Source of the DNA: Dirofilaria immitis
Lineage: Eukaryota; Nematoda; Chromadorea; Rhabditida; Onchocercidae
Length of the DNA stretch: 64,000 nucleotides
Assembly: GCA_024305405.1 (NCBI GenBank)
Contig: JAKNDB010000085.1
Location: 868,001-932,000, forward strand
Direction of reading: 5' to 3'
The first letter of the stretch is position 1. The number at the start of each line of letters is the position of its first letter. Below the pieces are notes generated by a model. That model ran no database searches, had not been told where the DNA came from, and saw only the letters and a list, made by a program, of their open reading frames with translations. Position numbers and translations under genes: made by a program. This document shows positions 16,701 to 30,400 of the stretch, piece after piece.

Positions 16701-19700
16701 TTTTTAATATGCAGATCGTTTAGCCATAAATAACATTTCCACAGAAATTTCAAATTATAACATGACAAAAAAGATATTTTGACAGTAATTTCTTTACAAA
16801 ATTTAAAAGAAAAAGTAGAAATTTCCATAGAAAAATTTTACCTTTCCAGCAGTTTATTCACAAACTGTTGATTATGTATTGGTGCATTATAGATTGGACC
16901 GGCCATATGTACGGATTGTTTGCAATATACACATTTTCCATCCTTATCCAACAAAGCCACATCGCATGTTTTCGGTGTATATTTTACACTATTCCCGTTT
17001 GTTATTTTTTTCATAAGAGGTTGCAAGTGTAATGAATGACAACCAGTACATGCGAACACATGTGACACCTTCCTGAATTGGTTATCATTTCAAAATATTT
17101 AAGAAATACCCCCAAAAAATCTATAACTGATCTCGTAGAAAATGTATCAATATTATTCATTTCAGATACTTCGACTTTTTATTAGTACGACTCTGATAAC
17201 TTCGATTCCCAGTATAACAAGCTCATAGCTTTAGATGTAAAAATTCTAATAAATTGGTTAGAATTCTGATTTCTAAATTAAAGAAATTCAAAAGATCTAA
17301 GTTTTTATAGAAAATGAAATAGAAGAAAGAGGAGACTGAGTTAGTTCCGAAAATATTATGCAATTACTTACATTACACTATCCTTGGCGATAGAAGCACT
17401 TGTATGTAATTTAACGAAAACTCGCAAATAATAATCGATGCTTACTGAAAGTAACGGTTCGATATACCTTCCATAACAATTTGCATGTGCATCAATAGCT
17501 CTCAACAGTACACGAATAGCCTGGAAATTAATTATTCGAAATTCCGAAACATCACAATAAAAAATAAGTACATTTTAAAAAACTGGACGATAAAAGATAA
17601 AAACTTTATATAAATGATCAATCAAAAACAAATTACTTAATTTATACTTGCATTTTAGTAGTTAACGATAAAATAGCAATAATACAAAAATGCGCAAAAA
17701 AATTTGGCAAAAAGTTAGTAAAAACAGTTCCGAAGCATTCATGTTTTCCATTAGGAAACTGATTTAATAAAAAATGAAACTGATTTAATAATAAATTTAA
17801 AGGAATTGCTCAAATTTCGTTCCTGCTTAAATTAATTCAAAAAATTGCAGTGTAATTTTATATGAAAATTGAAAATAAGAATGCTCAAAATAATACGAAC
17901 GTACGAATTCGTGACAACTTTTATGTCTTAAGCCGACAGAACCATATTTATTATAGCACGATTCTGGCGTATTACCGCATAACACAGCCATATCTGTACA
18001 TGTAACCATTAAAATACCTATAAATAAAAGATGAATATCATGCCGACTGAAAACTATTAATATTATGTATTGGTCATTGATTCTTCAAGTTGATTTTACT
18101 AAAAGCTCCTGAAATAACTCTTACTGATCTTGCAATAAAATTTAGAAACTACTGATTATTGAACTGAAAATAATAGTACAAATAAGATGTAATATATAGT
18201 ATGCTGCAAAAACGGTGAACATAAATATCCTTATACTTAAATATTCTTATATACTCAGGTATATGCATTATGTCTATAAATTAAGCACCATGATGCAAAA
18301 TTAAGCATCATGATTTTTAAACTTCTAGCAAAGTACGTTTATTGCAAACGATTCAACTTCTTGCGATTTTAATCCCAGTGAAGTATTCTAAGCAAACTTT
18401 CTTTGGCTACTAAAATAACAACTAAAAAGAAATTATCGATTACGTTACCAAAAACATATGATGAAGTTGAATCGATAACTATCCAATAGATATATATACA
18501 GGTATCGTTTCTCATTTGACTATTATAATAAAATAATGTTAGAAACCTTCGTCTGTAACGGCCTGAACTGCAGAACTGAGAAACACTGATGCTGAACCAT
18601 AAGGATCAATATCGATTGCATGAAACCGCTTATCGAAAGAACGATGAGATATCATTGTATCTCTGAAGAGAATGATTTCTTTAATAGTAGCAAAATATAT
18701 ATTATAAACATTGCTAATTCATAATCTTAAATATTTGTGCACTATCTATTATGTAATGTCATCAATCGTTAAGAAAGAATGCAATTCATAAAAATTCGAT
18801 GGAGGAAGTTCAAATTTCCATAATAGAACATACGAATGTAGTTCATCCTCAATAATAGCATATTCCTACAGACAAAGAGACTATCACATAGACAGAAATC
18901 TAAATATTTCATCATCATATTGCAGAAGGAAAATATTAGCTTTAATTCTATCAGTTAGAATTTCAGTATTCGAGAATATCGAGTACTTAGTTTCTTATGG
19001 TGACTGATTATTGCAGTTTATATTCGGTTCGAGACGAATAATTCATTTAAACACCATTAATCATGAAATTTACATTGCATCGCCGCATCTTGATTCCACA
19101 AGATTCTGCACCCCATTCATTTCAATATTTTTATTCATTGAACCCACAGCTTGCTCCGAAAAATCGTTTGCAATTATTTTAGCAACAAATGGGACCTACA
19201 AAATAAGATTTTTAATGAATCATCAAATTTGAATGAGTGCCATTGTTATATTCCAATCTCATAGATTTTATTACTTTATCCTTTGGCTGGCGCTCCAACA
19301 TTTCATCTAAAAACTCATCCGCATTTTTTGCTTGGTTTGACATTCTTCAGTGTTTCTAAATTGTCTTATTGCACAAAACATTGGAATAATTGCAAGCAAC
19401 GAAGCGAGTACAACGACCGGAATGGTAACATATTTGGAGCTACTCGTAAAAAACGCGATAAACTTTGCTTTATCTTGCAAATATACTAAAGCTGTTCAAA
19501 CAAATATAATTGGTTCGCATCTTCGATTTTACTATAAAAATCATAAAATTTAGCCATTTAAATAATGAAAGCGCGAAATACAATTACATTTGAATAAAGT
19601 TCCTCACCTCTTTCGCAAAACGAATAGCTCTTAAACCACTTGCGGATAACGCGTCCAAGATACGTACTTCGGCATCCTATAATAATAATTTCCCGTCATT

Positions 19701-20340
19701 ATCACTCTCTAAAAAGAAAAAATTCCTTTGGAAATAAATCGTTAATCGATTTTATATGAAAATATGTATAAATTAATCAAAAATTTATATACAATTATAT
19801 TCAGTCACAACTTTTTCATTATATATCAAATTCAAACTCACATCACGAACTCCAAGTTTCCGTGATCGTTTTGCTGGTGGTTCCGTACTATCATTTTGTC
19901 CATTACATTTCTTTTCTTCCAATTTTTTTCTTCGATCTTCCACAAATTGCTGCAGTACCAAAATTCTAAAAACATATCCATAAAATTATAGATAAACGAC
20001 AACACATCAATTAATTATCTCGTGAACTAAACTGCCTTAATAAATTCGTATCATAATTTACTATTACACATTACAGATTGCTTAGTCATAGTCTTAATAA
20101 ATAATATACATTTGTTTATTTATAATTTTATATCAAAACAAATTAAAATGAAATATGAACTTACGTTAAATCACGATTAAATTGCTGTGCAGGATTATAA
20201 AATGCTACAGCAGGACAGGAAATATCTAGCTTTGCGGTACCTTCGATAATAAAATTAGAACTACTCGTATCATTATCATCAATCGGAGTTGTTATCTTCT
20301 CTACAGTTACTTGATTTTCTTGCCTCATTTCAACATCCAT
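13733..20340 (-). CDS. TRMT1: tRNA (guanine26-N2)-dimethyltransferase, TRMT1
   Basis: Twelve exons: 20165-20340, 19842-19965, 19608-19676, 19074-19195, 18547-18662, 17905-18017, 17372-17520, 16842-17072, 16315-16390, 14773-14967, 14228-14304, 13733-13907; 1623 bases, 540 residues, every junction in phase. The enzyme uses S-adenosylmethionine to dimethylate guanine 26 of nuclear and often mitochondrial tRNAs. Family signatures in order: [13 protein letters not shown] at about 45-58, motif [16 protein letters not shown] (about 106-120), ANDFSEQAV (SAM ribose binding), the catalytic [10 protein letters not shown] near 178, [12 protein letters not shown] near 206, CYNKYG, SCHEF, a CTGC/CVYC zinc-ribbon pair around 296-330, and [14 protein letters not shown] near 440. 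The C-terminus ends in a short basic tail; the C3H1 zinc finger of long vertebrate forms is absent. The start ATG lies two bases after an acceptor-like GATCAG. Confidence 0.95.
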
Positions 20341-20342
20341 TA

Positions 20343-20344
20343 CT
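20343..20344 (-). promoter_or_regulatory. Candidate SL trans-splice acceptor of TRMT1
   Basis: Minus-strand GTTGATCAG ends two bases before ATG 20340. The match to TTTCAG is imperfect but the position is typical of the neighbouring genes. Confidence 0.35.
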
Positions 20345-20504
20345 GATCAACAAATAATATCGATGCTTGCAATTCTGTAGTTACATTATCTTTTTAAAAT
20401 GCCAATTAAATTCATTTATTTGAAATACTAAAAATAATTATTGGTAACACAAAAATATTCGTTTAAATTATAAAAATATAAATTAAAATATCACAAAAAA
20501 AGTG

Positions 20505-20680
20505 CATCATTAAGGAAAACTAATTTTGTTATTCAATTTCAATCTCGATTCAAATTTGTTATTTAATCTCAATCTGGATTCAAAAAGTTGAAATTAAGAA
20601 AGATATATCCGGATTATGTAAGTAAAAACTAAAAGTTAAAAAAGTAAAACGAACAAGATATTCTATAAAACAAGCATAAT
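20505..20680. repeat. Dispersed repeat, copy 1
   Basis: Shares with 21380-21525 the ordered blocks TTAAGGAAAACTA, TTTTGTTATT, ATTCAAAAAGTT, GGTTATGTA or GGATTATGTA, ATATTCTATAAAA or ATATCCTATAAAA, and AGGCATAAT or AAGCATAAT. The two copies are in the same orientation about 870 bases apart and diverged by substitutions and small indels. Confidence 0.75.
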
Positions 20681-21349
20681 ATATATTCGTATAACTTCGT
20701 TGTAGTCTTTTCTTATTCCCTTCTAGCTCACGTAAAAGCGAATATTTTTGTGTTGCCAGTAATTACTTCAAATTAATGTATTTCTTGGCTGAATATAGAA
20801 AAATGACGCTTAAGTTTCTCCTTTTCTTAAGATAAAAATTTAATTTAGGGATATTAACGTCCCATACCCCTGAATATTTAATATATCCTAGAAGTTCTGA
20901 TACTTCATAAACCATCAATTTGTTATCATTTAGATATATATCTTATCTTCTATACCAAAAACACCAACATATTTCTATCTATTATCATTAGGCTGAAAAA
21001 CCTTACAATATTGTGAGTTCGAATATCACCAGTACCATCATTTTCTATATTTCAAATTATCGGATAATGAAATATGCAAAATATACTATCAAATGATTAC
21101 AAATAAAGGTACGAAATTTTTTGATTGCAACGCAAATTTTTACTTATATGAAATATTAGCATATGGCATGAAGACATGGATTAATTCAATCATTCACCAA
21201 ATAAACCATCATAATCGATTAATAGTAAATTTTTCATAAAATATATTTTCAAAGGGAAATCTAAAATTTGCAATTATTTAATGAATTTCAACAAAAACAG
21301 TATATCTTTGATCGACCGTAATAGACAGATAGATAGGTTTATAGATAGC

Positions 21350-21530
21350 CGTATTAAGGAAAAGGCTTATAGACAGCCGTATTAAGGAAAACTACTTTTG
21401 TTATTTAAATTTCAATCGCAATTCAAAAAGTTAATGTTAGAGCATATCTTGAGGTCGGTTATGTAGAAATTAAAAATTAAAAAACCAAAATAAACAAAAT
21501 ATCCTATAAAAGAGGCATAATAAGGATTAT
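21350..21530. repeat. Dispersed repeat, copy 2
   Basis: Second copy of the element at 20505-20680, same orientation. Its left end is itself locally duplicated: ATAGACAGCCGTATTAAGGA and ATAGATAGCCGTATTAAGGA occur about 28 bases apart at 21340-21390. Confidence 0.75.
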
Positions 21531-22285
21531 TGATGTCCTTGTATAATAAATGCCAATCTTCATCTTAAAAACAATGATAATTCTTTTGACCAAATTTACT
21601 ATAAGGCAACGAATATCTACAATCAAATACCACATTTCGGCAGTATTAATAAGTGCAATTAAAATACATAATATACATAATGATACATATCTATAAATTT
21701 ATTTATCTATCTATCTATAAATTTATTTACATATGTCTTTCAGCACATGAGAAATAGAGAAATGAATACTATTACATATCACTGGCAATGTTTCAATTAT
21801 AAATATTATATATTTGCAAAAAGAATTATATAGCATCTTCATTGTTTCAAAGTTTTACAGCTTTCCTTTATTTTTCAATTTAAAATGAACTAATCAAATC
21901 AAAGATCCATTATATATGGATTTGACGACTACTACGACTTGTCATAAGGCTATTCTAGGCCAATTATATCTTGTCAAGCGGAATAACAACAATCAATCAT
22001 TATTATGAAACAGTGATGAACCATTGTTATCCACTATGATGAACATGCTCTTTGAACTGGATAAAATTAAACAGATAGCAATTCAAAAGACATGAATTTT
22101 CAAGTACTTCTCCAAAATTCATTACACTACAAGAAAGAATCGGATAATTCAGATTAACATGAAACTGTAGAAAAAATAATCCAATATCTCTCGTTTTCGA
22201 GGATATCTTTGAATTAGCAATTATTTGTAGCAAGACTTTGGTAGTACTAATAGCAATTATTTCACTAAGACCTTGATAGTACTGA

Positions 22286-25200
22286 CTATTTAGATTCAAA
22301 ACCGATCCATACTTTTTCATCACAATTACCATGACACTTATACGTTACCATCGGTATTGCTTTTCGAGACGAAAGTACTAAAGTCTTCAATTGCTCACCA
22401 CAATTTGGACATCTGAAAATAAAATTTTTTTTTGTAAAGTGAAACTGAACAAAATCTATACTTCGTTGCACTTGAGTTTAATAAATCAAATTTAACCTGA
22501 AATCTGCAATGGAAATTGTAAGATTCTTCTTTCACATGTCTTCAACCGATCCTCAGAAAATGCATACAAGCAAGCAGAACAAAAAAAGAAAAACAAAAAC
22601 GAACCTTTGAAACAACATTAACAAATGCTCATCATCGACCATAAATAATTTTCGATTAGTTTCTCTGATTATATCTCGTCCAGTATCATCTGTTAATGCA
22701 GTGGCAAGATCCGGTCGGTTACTGTCTGAGCATATCTTCGATATTCTAAAGCTATTAAAATAATAATTTCGAGTTCAGTCAACGCTGATACCTATAGATA
22801 ATGAATGTGTAAGGATGAGTAAGATACGATTTACGTTCATCGTGTAAAATCAATCGCATTTGATCAACAAAAATAAATAAGCGAATAAAGTTCAGTGAAA
22901 CTATAGTCTTTTTGTTGAATAATTCTATTTGAATTTATTATATCAGCATAGCGAAACAAAATAATTTCAGCGAAAATTTTAGATGTACCCTGTGGAAACA
23001 ACGACTGCACCAGATTCCACTCAATTTCAGTAGTTGGTATTTGTTCACTAAATAATTGATTCATGCCGGCAGTATCATTAATTGGTTCGTCTGAATCTCT
23101 CGAAGAAAGCGAGATTTTTCCTGTTCTATTCTTGAAAAAAAATATTATACAATACTTTTAAATGGAGCAGAAATTTATTACGCCGATAACTTATTAAGTT
23201 GTAATGATAAATCTTTTTATTGATCAGTACTAAAACCCCAATAAATAATCAGTCAAAAAGTATTTTTAAAAACTAATGATAACTAGTATTAGAGATAAAA
23301 ATCTATTTCGGAACTTTCTAAATATCAAGCATTAAGAAATATATCGAAATAAAATAAAATAAAAAGCAGTTATTAATTTACCAATTGTGGAGTATCTTCT
23401 ATTGCGGTCTTTGATTGCTCAATGTGCATTCTTTCTTCCGATAATAACCCATCTGCATCTGGCGCTTCCGTAAGATCCGATATAACTAAAGAGAAATCAA
23501 TAATAAAGAATTTCATACAAAAAAATAAATTTTAATGCAAAAGCCCTTCAATGAAATAAAGGAAAAAATTTGAAAAATATACGAGATTGTGATTCATCCG
23601 TCATAAGAGTACGACAATTCTGTCCGCGTCGTGCAAATGACCATTCATCATCTGTTGGTGTCTAAAGACAGTAATTATCCTTTTATATAGCGAGAAATAA
23701 GAAGAAATCAGTAAAAAATATACAAACTTGGATTTTATTATTAATATCACCTCTCAAATAATTATCAAAACATGCTTCCTTTATGATGGCTAAAACGACT
23801 TCATTGGTTCAACGTTTCATTTCTTTTAGTTAAGAAAATAACTAGAAATTTTTGCAAAAATTAATCAACATTTCAATTTATGTAGTCTTCAGAGGAGCTG
23901 AAAAGAAATAAAGACGGATTTTGATAAAAAACAAGGAAAAAAATAGACGAAAATCTTTCTAGTAACATTCAGTCTCTATATTTAAAATTTGCATTATTGC
24001 TTGGACGATATCTAATGATGTCTAATGAAAGACTTTAAAAAATTTTCAAAATAAACAGGGTTAATAAAAAGGAATTAATGAACTTGAAACAAATAAATGA
24101 AAATAATAGACTTGCGCGCCAAACCGTTCTGAAGCAACTGAACTAGATCGAGAATCTGGACGTTTTAGCTGCTCGTTCAACTTTTTCGTATTTTTTCTGA
24201 AGTTGAGTAATAACTTCATATGTGATAAAATTAAAAGATGAAAGTTAGCTAGTTTTTATAACTAAAAAGTGTATGAAAGCTGGTTTTCAGAGAAATGTAT
24301 CGATGTAAATTATTACTAACCTTCGTAACTTACTAATGTTTCTCCATATGGTCTCGCATAGAAATGTCCTTCCTGAAATGATGACTTTAAAAACATGCAT
24401 TTCATACACTGCAAACAAAAACTTATGCGTTTACCATTTCAAAAGTAAAAAAAGTAACACATACATTTTCATTTCGTGATTTACACTTGATCTTTTTCCA
24501 TTGTGGGTTCTGTCTAGCAAGCTGTGAAGCCTTTCGTGCTTCCTCTAGTAGAGCTCTCAAATCGCCCTAAAAAAATTTGTTGATTAATAACAAAAAGAAG
24601 CAAGAAGAATGCTTCTTTTCTTTCAATTCATTTCAGTCTGTACTGTCAAGTTCACTTCACAAAACGAAGAATCCATGATATTATTAGTTGAATGGATTTA
24701 TAAATTTGTGAACTTTTAGTATTCTAATCCGAGTTATGTCATCAGATATTTTCTAAATTAAATTTTTAATAATCTAACAGACTCTGATTCGAAATTTAGT
24801 AATTCATTTTTAGAAAAAAGTATTTTACCCTTGACCAAGCTTCAAAAGGAGTCAGCATTTCGTTTATTACTTCTTGACGATTTTCTCGATCTATCTGCAT
24901 AGCCCTCAGTTGTGAAAGAGGTATCGGTTTACAATCAGGATGATGCGATGGAAATGGTTCGCCGACGATCTTATCATGGACCATTTTGATGATCGGTGAT
25001 GGATGAGCATCTTGAACCTCACGTCGTGACAAATGATCGCATGTTGAACAACGATAATAACTATAATAATGACGTGTCGTCGATCGACGATATATTCGCA
25101 CACAATTACTTTGTGGCTCCTTGATCGCTATGTTGTTCAAATTACCACGTAAATTCCGTATCACTTCGTAAAGTCCTGGTCCAAATCTGCATCACATAAT

Positions 25201-26737
25201 CTATTAAGCTTAGTTATCATGTTAAAATAACAAAATTTTAAAGAACAATAAAACTTTCAATCTCAAAAATTTTTAAAGTATTCAGATAGCTTGAAGAACA
25301 TATTTTTGGATATCGTTAGACATAACGAAAATTCTAAGAAAACTTGAAGAATCGAACAAAATTTCTTGAAAACCATACTTTGAGATGAAACATATAATGA
25401 AATTAAACAGTTTCATCTCAGATAATTTCTGACATATGAATATATGGCAAATTCTACTATATTTAGCTAACAGCTGAATGCAGCAATATCATCTCAAGCT
25501 TTACGAAATACATCATTTATTATTAAGTTTTGATCAAAATATTACTATTTCTCGTCTCAATCCATATAATTTGCAAAAAAATTTTTGCGGACTAGAAACA
25601 AAAGAATTTTAAATGAATAGAAACGATAAAATCAATTTGCCAAATTTTAAGTCTGAAAACTAATATGAGAAAAAACCAACTCTCTCGCAGCAAACGAATG
25701 TTTTTCTCCGGTATTTTCCCCACTTTCCCAATCATATTTAGGTTCATTCTGGTTTTTGACTGATTCGATTGTGGCAATCGAGAACAATGTAAAGCGCGAT
25801 TTCGCACCGAAGCTACCGTTACTTCATGTCCCAAAATAACTGATATCCGATCAGCTGCTTCTACGAAAGGTAATTCACCTTTGAATAATTTTGTCATAAT
25901 TTCATTCACTTCAGGTCTTTTCCATTCCTTACTAAAATTATGTGATATTCTGATTTAAAATATCTGAGAAGGAAACTGAAGAAACAAAACAAAAAAATTA
26001 TCAAAAATTATCACAGTATCATCTATCATTTGGCGTAATCTATTCTGGTTTCATTTTCTAATAAGTGGAGCATGGTAGAGTATGTCAGTTTTAAGGAAAC
26101 TCAAGAAAAAATTAGTATGGCAAATAGCGAAATTGTAATTTTAGAATTAATTTACATCTCATGATTCTGAATTTCAATTTTTGCAGTTAAAAAAATCTCG
26201 TATCATACTTGAGCAAATTCATCTGTGTTTCATATTCATGTTCATCATCTTGCCATGTAGCCCGAGCTTCCTGATTATCATGAATGTTTGAAACTTGACC
26301 ATCTACCGGATTTAATAAATCCACTTCCGATGATTTTGAACATACTGCTTGACCTTCAACTACTGCAGTAGCAGCAGTCATTTTTGTACCACACATTTGC
26401 TTCGCATCCTCTGCAACCGAACAGGCTGTTCGGTGATACATGCTGCCTCCACCCTCCTGCATGTTATCTGTTATTAACCGTTGTATTTTTTGGGGAATGT
26501 CATGTTGCGCATCGCTATCCGTACTTATTCCTTGCATTATATGTCTATCTTTTGTTTCCATTTCTGCAAAGGCATGGAGATTTTGGAAATTAAAGGGAAA
26601 ATCCGACGAATAAAATTTCATGTCCTCAAAATTTTTATGTAAAAGCATAGGATTGTGCCAACGTCGACGAATGATAATTTCTGAATAAAGCTCATACAAA
26701 ACCACGTTTCGATCACTTAAGGATTTAAATAAATCAT
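22286..26737 (-). CDS. Zinc-binding protein A of a tandem pair: HTH-like + CCHC module + shared C-terminal zinc ribbon
   Basis: Exons: 26209-26648 (or to 26737), 25681-25931, 24829-25186, 24465-24566, 24334-24372, 24112-24213, 23583-23661, 23382-23485, 22869-23130, 22605-22745, 22286-22412; about 670-700 residues. No assigned family. After an acidic N-terminus comes a helical segment KEWKRPEVNEIMTKLF...VASVRNRA that looks like a helix-turn-helix. A zinc module with YRCSTC and HHPDC (C-x2-C...H-x3-C), resembling FLYWCH/MULE-type fingers, follows. Next are a basic stretch, an acidic linker with EWSFARRG, and C-terminal RCPNCGEQLK ... CHGNCDEKVWIGF. The last two exons match the gene at 27469-32123 in sequence, intron position and phase. 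Two exons need one extra base in homopolymers (22869-22873, 25701-25705). The start is uncertain: ATG 26648 is in frame, ATG 26737 would need a third such correction. Likely a nuclear DNA-binding protein (inference). Confidence 0.68.
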
Positions 26738-26738
26738 G

Positions 26739-27468
26739 GAAATTAGGTTTAAATAATCATTTTAATAGTATAATCCAGATAGATATGACGGCCACGAAAC
26801 TCACACGAACGAGAAGCCAGGAGCTTTCATAAGCCACAAGAATATTCCTGAAAAATTCCTATTCCCAATAATAAAAATCATTCCCTCCTTCTGTTTCAAA
26901 CACAGTTTGTCCATCGTATTTAGCAATATCGTATTTTTTTATTACAGAAAAGTTTATTCCTTATTTTCTTCTTGCGCTCTCAAGTTACACTTCACAACTT
27001 TTTTTTCAAGAATTTGTTTAAGTTTAAGTTTAAACTGAACCCAAGTTTTGGAAAGTTTTGACAAGTACGAACAAAAACTTTATCGACAGTGTTTGCATTT
27101 ATATAAACAAAACCAATATCAAATTTTAATAGCATAAGCAATGTGAAAACTGATACACAAAAAGTAAAGTAATAATATTCAACTGAAACTAACCAAAAGA
27201 GCCTTACCCATCTACTCTCTATTTTTCAAAGAAAAAAGAAATGATAATGAACATGCTCAATGTAAATGAAAGTATGCAAATTAAATTTTTTTCCAATTTC
27301 TTTAAACTAAAATTATTAAAAATTTCATTTCCACATTACCCTCTATTACACAAATATATTTTTGTTGTTAACTTTACATTTGAAGCATGTCTGTTTCCGT
27401 TTTTTTTTTTTTTTTAAAGCAAGCGAAACATATTGAAATTAGATTTTAAGAGTCTCCATATTCGAATG
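26739..27468. other. Intergenic gap between the two paralogues
   Basis: About 730 AT-rich bases with no exon signal, holding the promoter of the gene at 22286-26737 and the 3' flank of the gene at 27469. A T run (27399-27415) and CTCTATT-type pyrimidine tracts are the only visible features. The spacing is larger than usual inside a nematode operon, so independent transcription is more likely than a shared transcript. Confidence 0.4.
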
Positions 27469-30400
27469 CTATTCCATTTTCTGTCCAAACCACACAGTTT
27501 GCTCACACTTACTGCACTGATATGCAACTGTTGGCATAGGTGAATCAGCATACAACGTCACTTGTTTCAATTTTTCACCACATCCCGAGCACCTGTATTC
27601 ATGGTTTCTCGAAAATTATAAACGAAGGCGAAAAAAGCTACAAGAAAAAAAGGAAAGGAATCAAATATACAAAACTTCCAAATAACTTGACTAATGAAGA
27701 AATGAACCTTTTGAAAAGCTGCAAAAGTTGCTCTGCTTCAACCATAAAATATTTTCTGTCCGTTTCAATAATACACTCACGACCATCTTCCACATATCGT
27801 CGCTTAACTGGACCACTCTCGATCAATTTTTCTTTGTACATAACAGTTTTTGAAGGACTTAGCCTTAAAAAAGAGAAGTTTTAGTTTAAATTTAAAAGAA
27901 TGTTAAGGGAAAAAATTTTAAACTTTTTGTTAGGAAAATAATGAATTAATCATTTGTTCAAAAAAAAAAAAAAACGACTGAAACACACACTGTATAGAAC
28001 AAAAAGTCTATTATTAATCCGTCAACATTTGGGAAGCATGCGTTTATTCATTTTATTCAAAATCTTTACAAAAATTGATAGAAATATCCATGTAAGACCC
28101 CTATCATTTCAGAGGAACCAATCAGTCATAAAAATACTCAAAACATATTGCCGATGTTGAGCTTCACATATAAACTCTCTGCATAAAGCAGAAAATATAC
28201 TTGACCCACTGACAAAAATTCGCTACTTCCCCATTATTATAATTTACTGTAGACGAAAAAATCCAAAGATAGATTATACGCTCCTCACTTAAACAACTGC
28301 TGCAAATTGCATATAAAAGCTATTTCACTAAAATTGACTAGAGTAAAAAACATATGTTACCTATCGATGCCATCATCCACGCTATCTTCTGAAATAAGTC
28401 TTTCTTCGGCAGCTGCTGGTGGAGCAATATTTGCCATACTTTCACCAACAACAAAATCGTCTTCATAATATGCTTCCTCAGCATTACCATAAGAACCGTC
28501 ATACTCTAATACCTAAAATGTTAGCAAAAAGTGGTAAAATTTCTTGTTCGAGTGAAAATCTAAAAGGCTATATAAAAATATTAGTGCTGTGATATAAAGA
28601 CGGCTAATGGAAGGAAATTAATTTAAGTCGAGAAAAAAATAAAAGAATTTTGGAAAAGAAAACTTGAAAAACATAAAATTTAAAATGCAAATTGAAGAAC
28701 TGAACCTTACATATTCTTTTGTTTCTCAGTCGCAAAAAGAAAACTGCTACGATAATAGAAGCTATCAATAATCATCATGAATTACACAATTTTCCATTCC
28801 TATTCATAGCATAATTTCTACTAATACTCAAAACGCAAACTGTGCAAAGATAGGATATGTAAAACAACCTTGAATGAAGTGATGGGTCTCAAACACAAGG
28901 AAATAATAATCAAGAACTAAAAAACAACAAAAATTTGTAATAAGTTAAATCAATATAAAATAAACTTACTTGTTCCCTTTCCATCCACTCCGCTAAATGC
29001 GATCTATTAAAGACTGGCTGGCTAGGTCTTACACGGAAATATTGAGGCAGCAACATTTGTGTATCTATCCTTCCTTCAGTAATAGCTAAAATAGTTTGAA
29101 AACACTTAATAGTCAATTATTTTTCACTTCCTATCTTAATTAAAGCAAATTCATGCATATGCAAGTCAATATGTAATAGTTCTATTTCATATTAAAGTGA
29201 TTAGATTGTTGAGGAAAATAATCCCTGATTTCAAGTCAAGAATAATCTTCATAAAGTATTATTACATTTTATTATGTAATCAGTTAACTGATTAAGATAA
29301 ACTTTGATATGTTTTTGTAAATTAATTATAGAAAATTATTGAATCTTTTACCCAGCTCATCCGTATCATTTTCGATATCAATATCTTCACTTGTTATTCC
29401 ATCCGCAATCATAACGTCATTTCCAAGTCTATCATGCTGTAAACTTTACCATATAACACATATGAAGATTTGAATTTACATGAAAAACAATTGACAAAAG
29501 GAACTAATTTTCTTAACTATAGCTTCCCGCACCTAAGTTTTTACACATAAAGACTAGTTTTGTAGATATGCAATTAACCTTCCAGGATGAAGGAAGTGCA
29601 CTGAGTTCATTATCCGAATATGCAGCATATTCTCCACCATTCAAACTTCGAGCAAATTTCCAAGTTCGGTTTGAGCAACGATCTGGAAAAAAATCTTTAA
29701 CAGCTTTCACCATTACGTTTGAAAACTAAAAATTTCAGCCGGAAATAAGTGCATGTCAGATAAAATTTATAATTCGAGATAATAACCACATCAAGCAAGA
29801 ACTTGAAATCTTATTTCTTTTCTGCAAGAAGTAAAAAACTGGCATGAAAAGAAATGGCTCTTACCACCAAGTGCATAATCATCGTCGTTTCCATCCCAAT
29901 TACCCTGGAAATTTAAGTCAATATTTGATCTTCAAAATTGGGACGACACCAATATCACATAAGATTTCGTGCAGGATAATATATCTTATCCACAATGCAC
30001 AAAAATACGGTAAGCAACATATATAAAATTAACAAAATTATTCTTTTCAATAAAAATTTTCCTATTCGATAACAGATGTGTAATTTCTACCACTAATTAG
30101 AGAAAGACCACAAAAAAATCAAATTCATTGGAAGCACAAACTTTAAAGAATCAAAATTATAACGTACTGTGTAAATATCGCCATATCGCCCGCCCTTACG
30201 CCAAGGAACATTATTGGATGCAACATATCGCATACGAGTAATACGACAACGTGGACACTGCTTGATGAATTGTTCTACGTCGCTCGTAATTGAATTCCAA
30301 TAAAATTTCGTTGAAACCATTTTACGTGTAGCATTCAGGCCACCATGATTTGATTCCAAATGAGCCTAAAAGGGAAAGATTGGTTAATAGTTAATATTTG

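Larger units (their letters stand above)
20345..22285. other. Gene-free interval of about 1.9 kb
   Basis: No exon chain found. It separates the start of TRMT1 from the end of the gene at 22286 and so should hold the TRMT1 promoter and the 3' end of that gene. It contains two diverged copies of a roughly 150-bp dispersed repeat (20505-20680 and 21350-21530), a short duplicated segment around 21330-21380 and CTAT/ATAGAT microsatellite tracts near 21320 and 21695-21720. Confidence 0.5.

Noticed and set aside
19011..19553. Three overlapping plus-strand frames inside TRMT1
   Set aside because: They overlap TRMT1 exon 19074-19195 and its introns; no conserved features.
22740..22860. Extra exon beginning at TATCTATAG|GTATCAGCG in the gene at 22286-26737
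   Set aside because: Every frame through it either stops or disagrees with the frame of the following exon.
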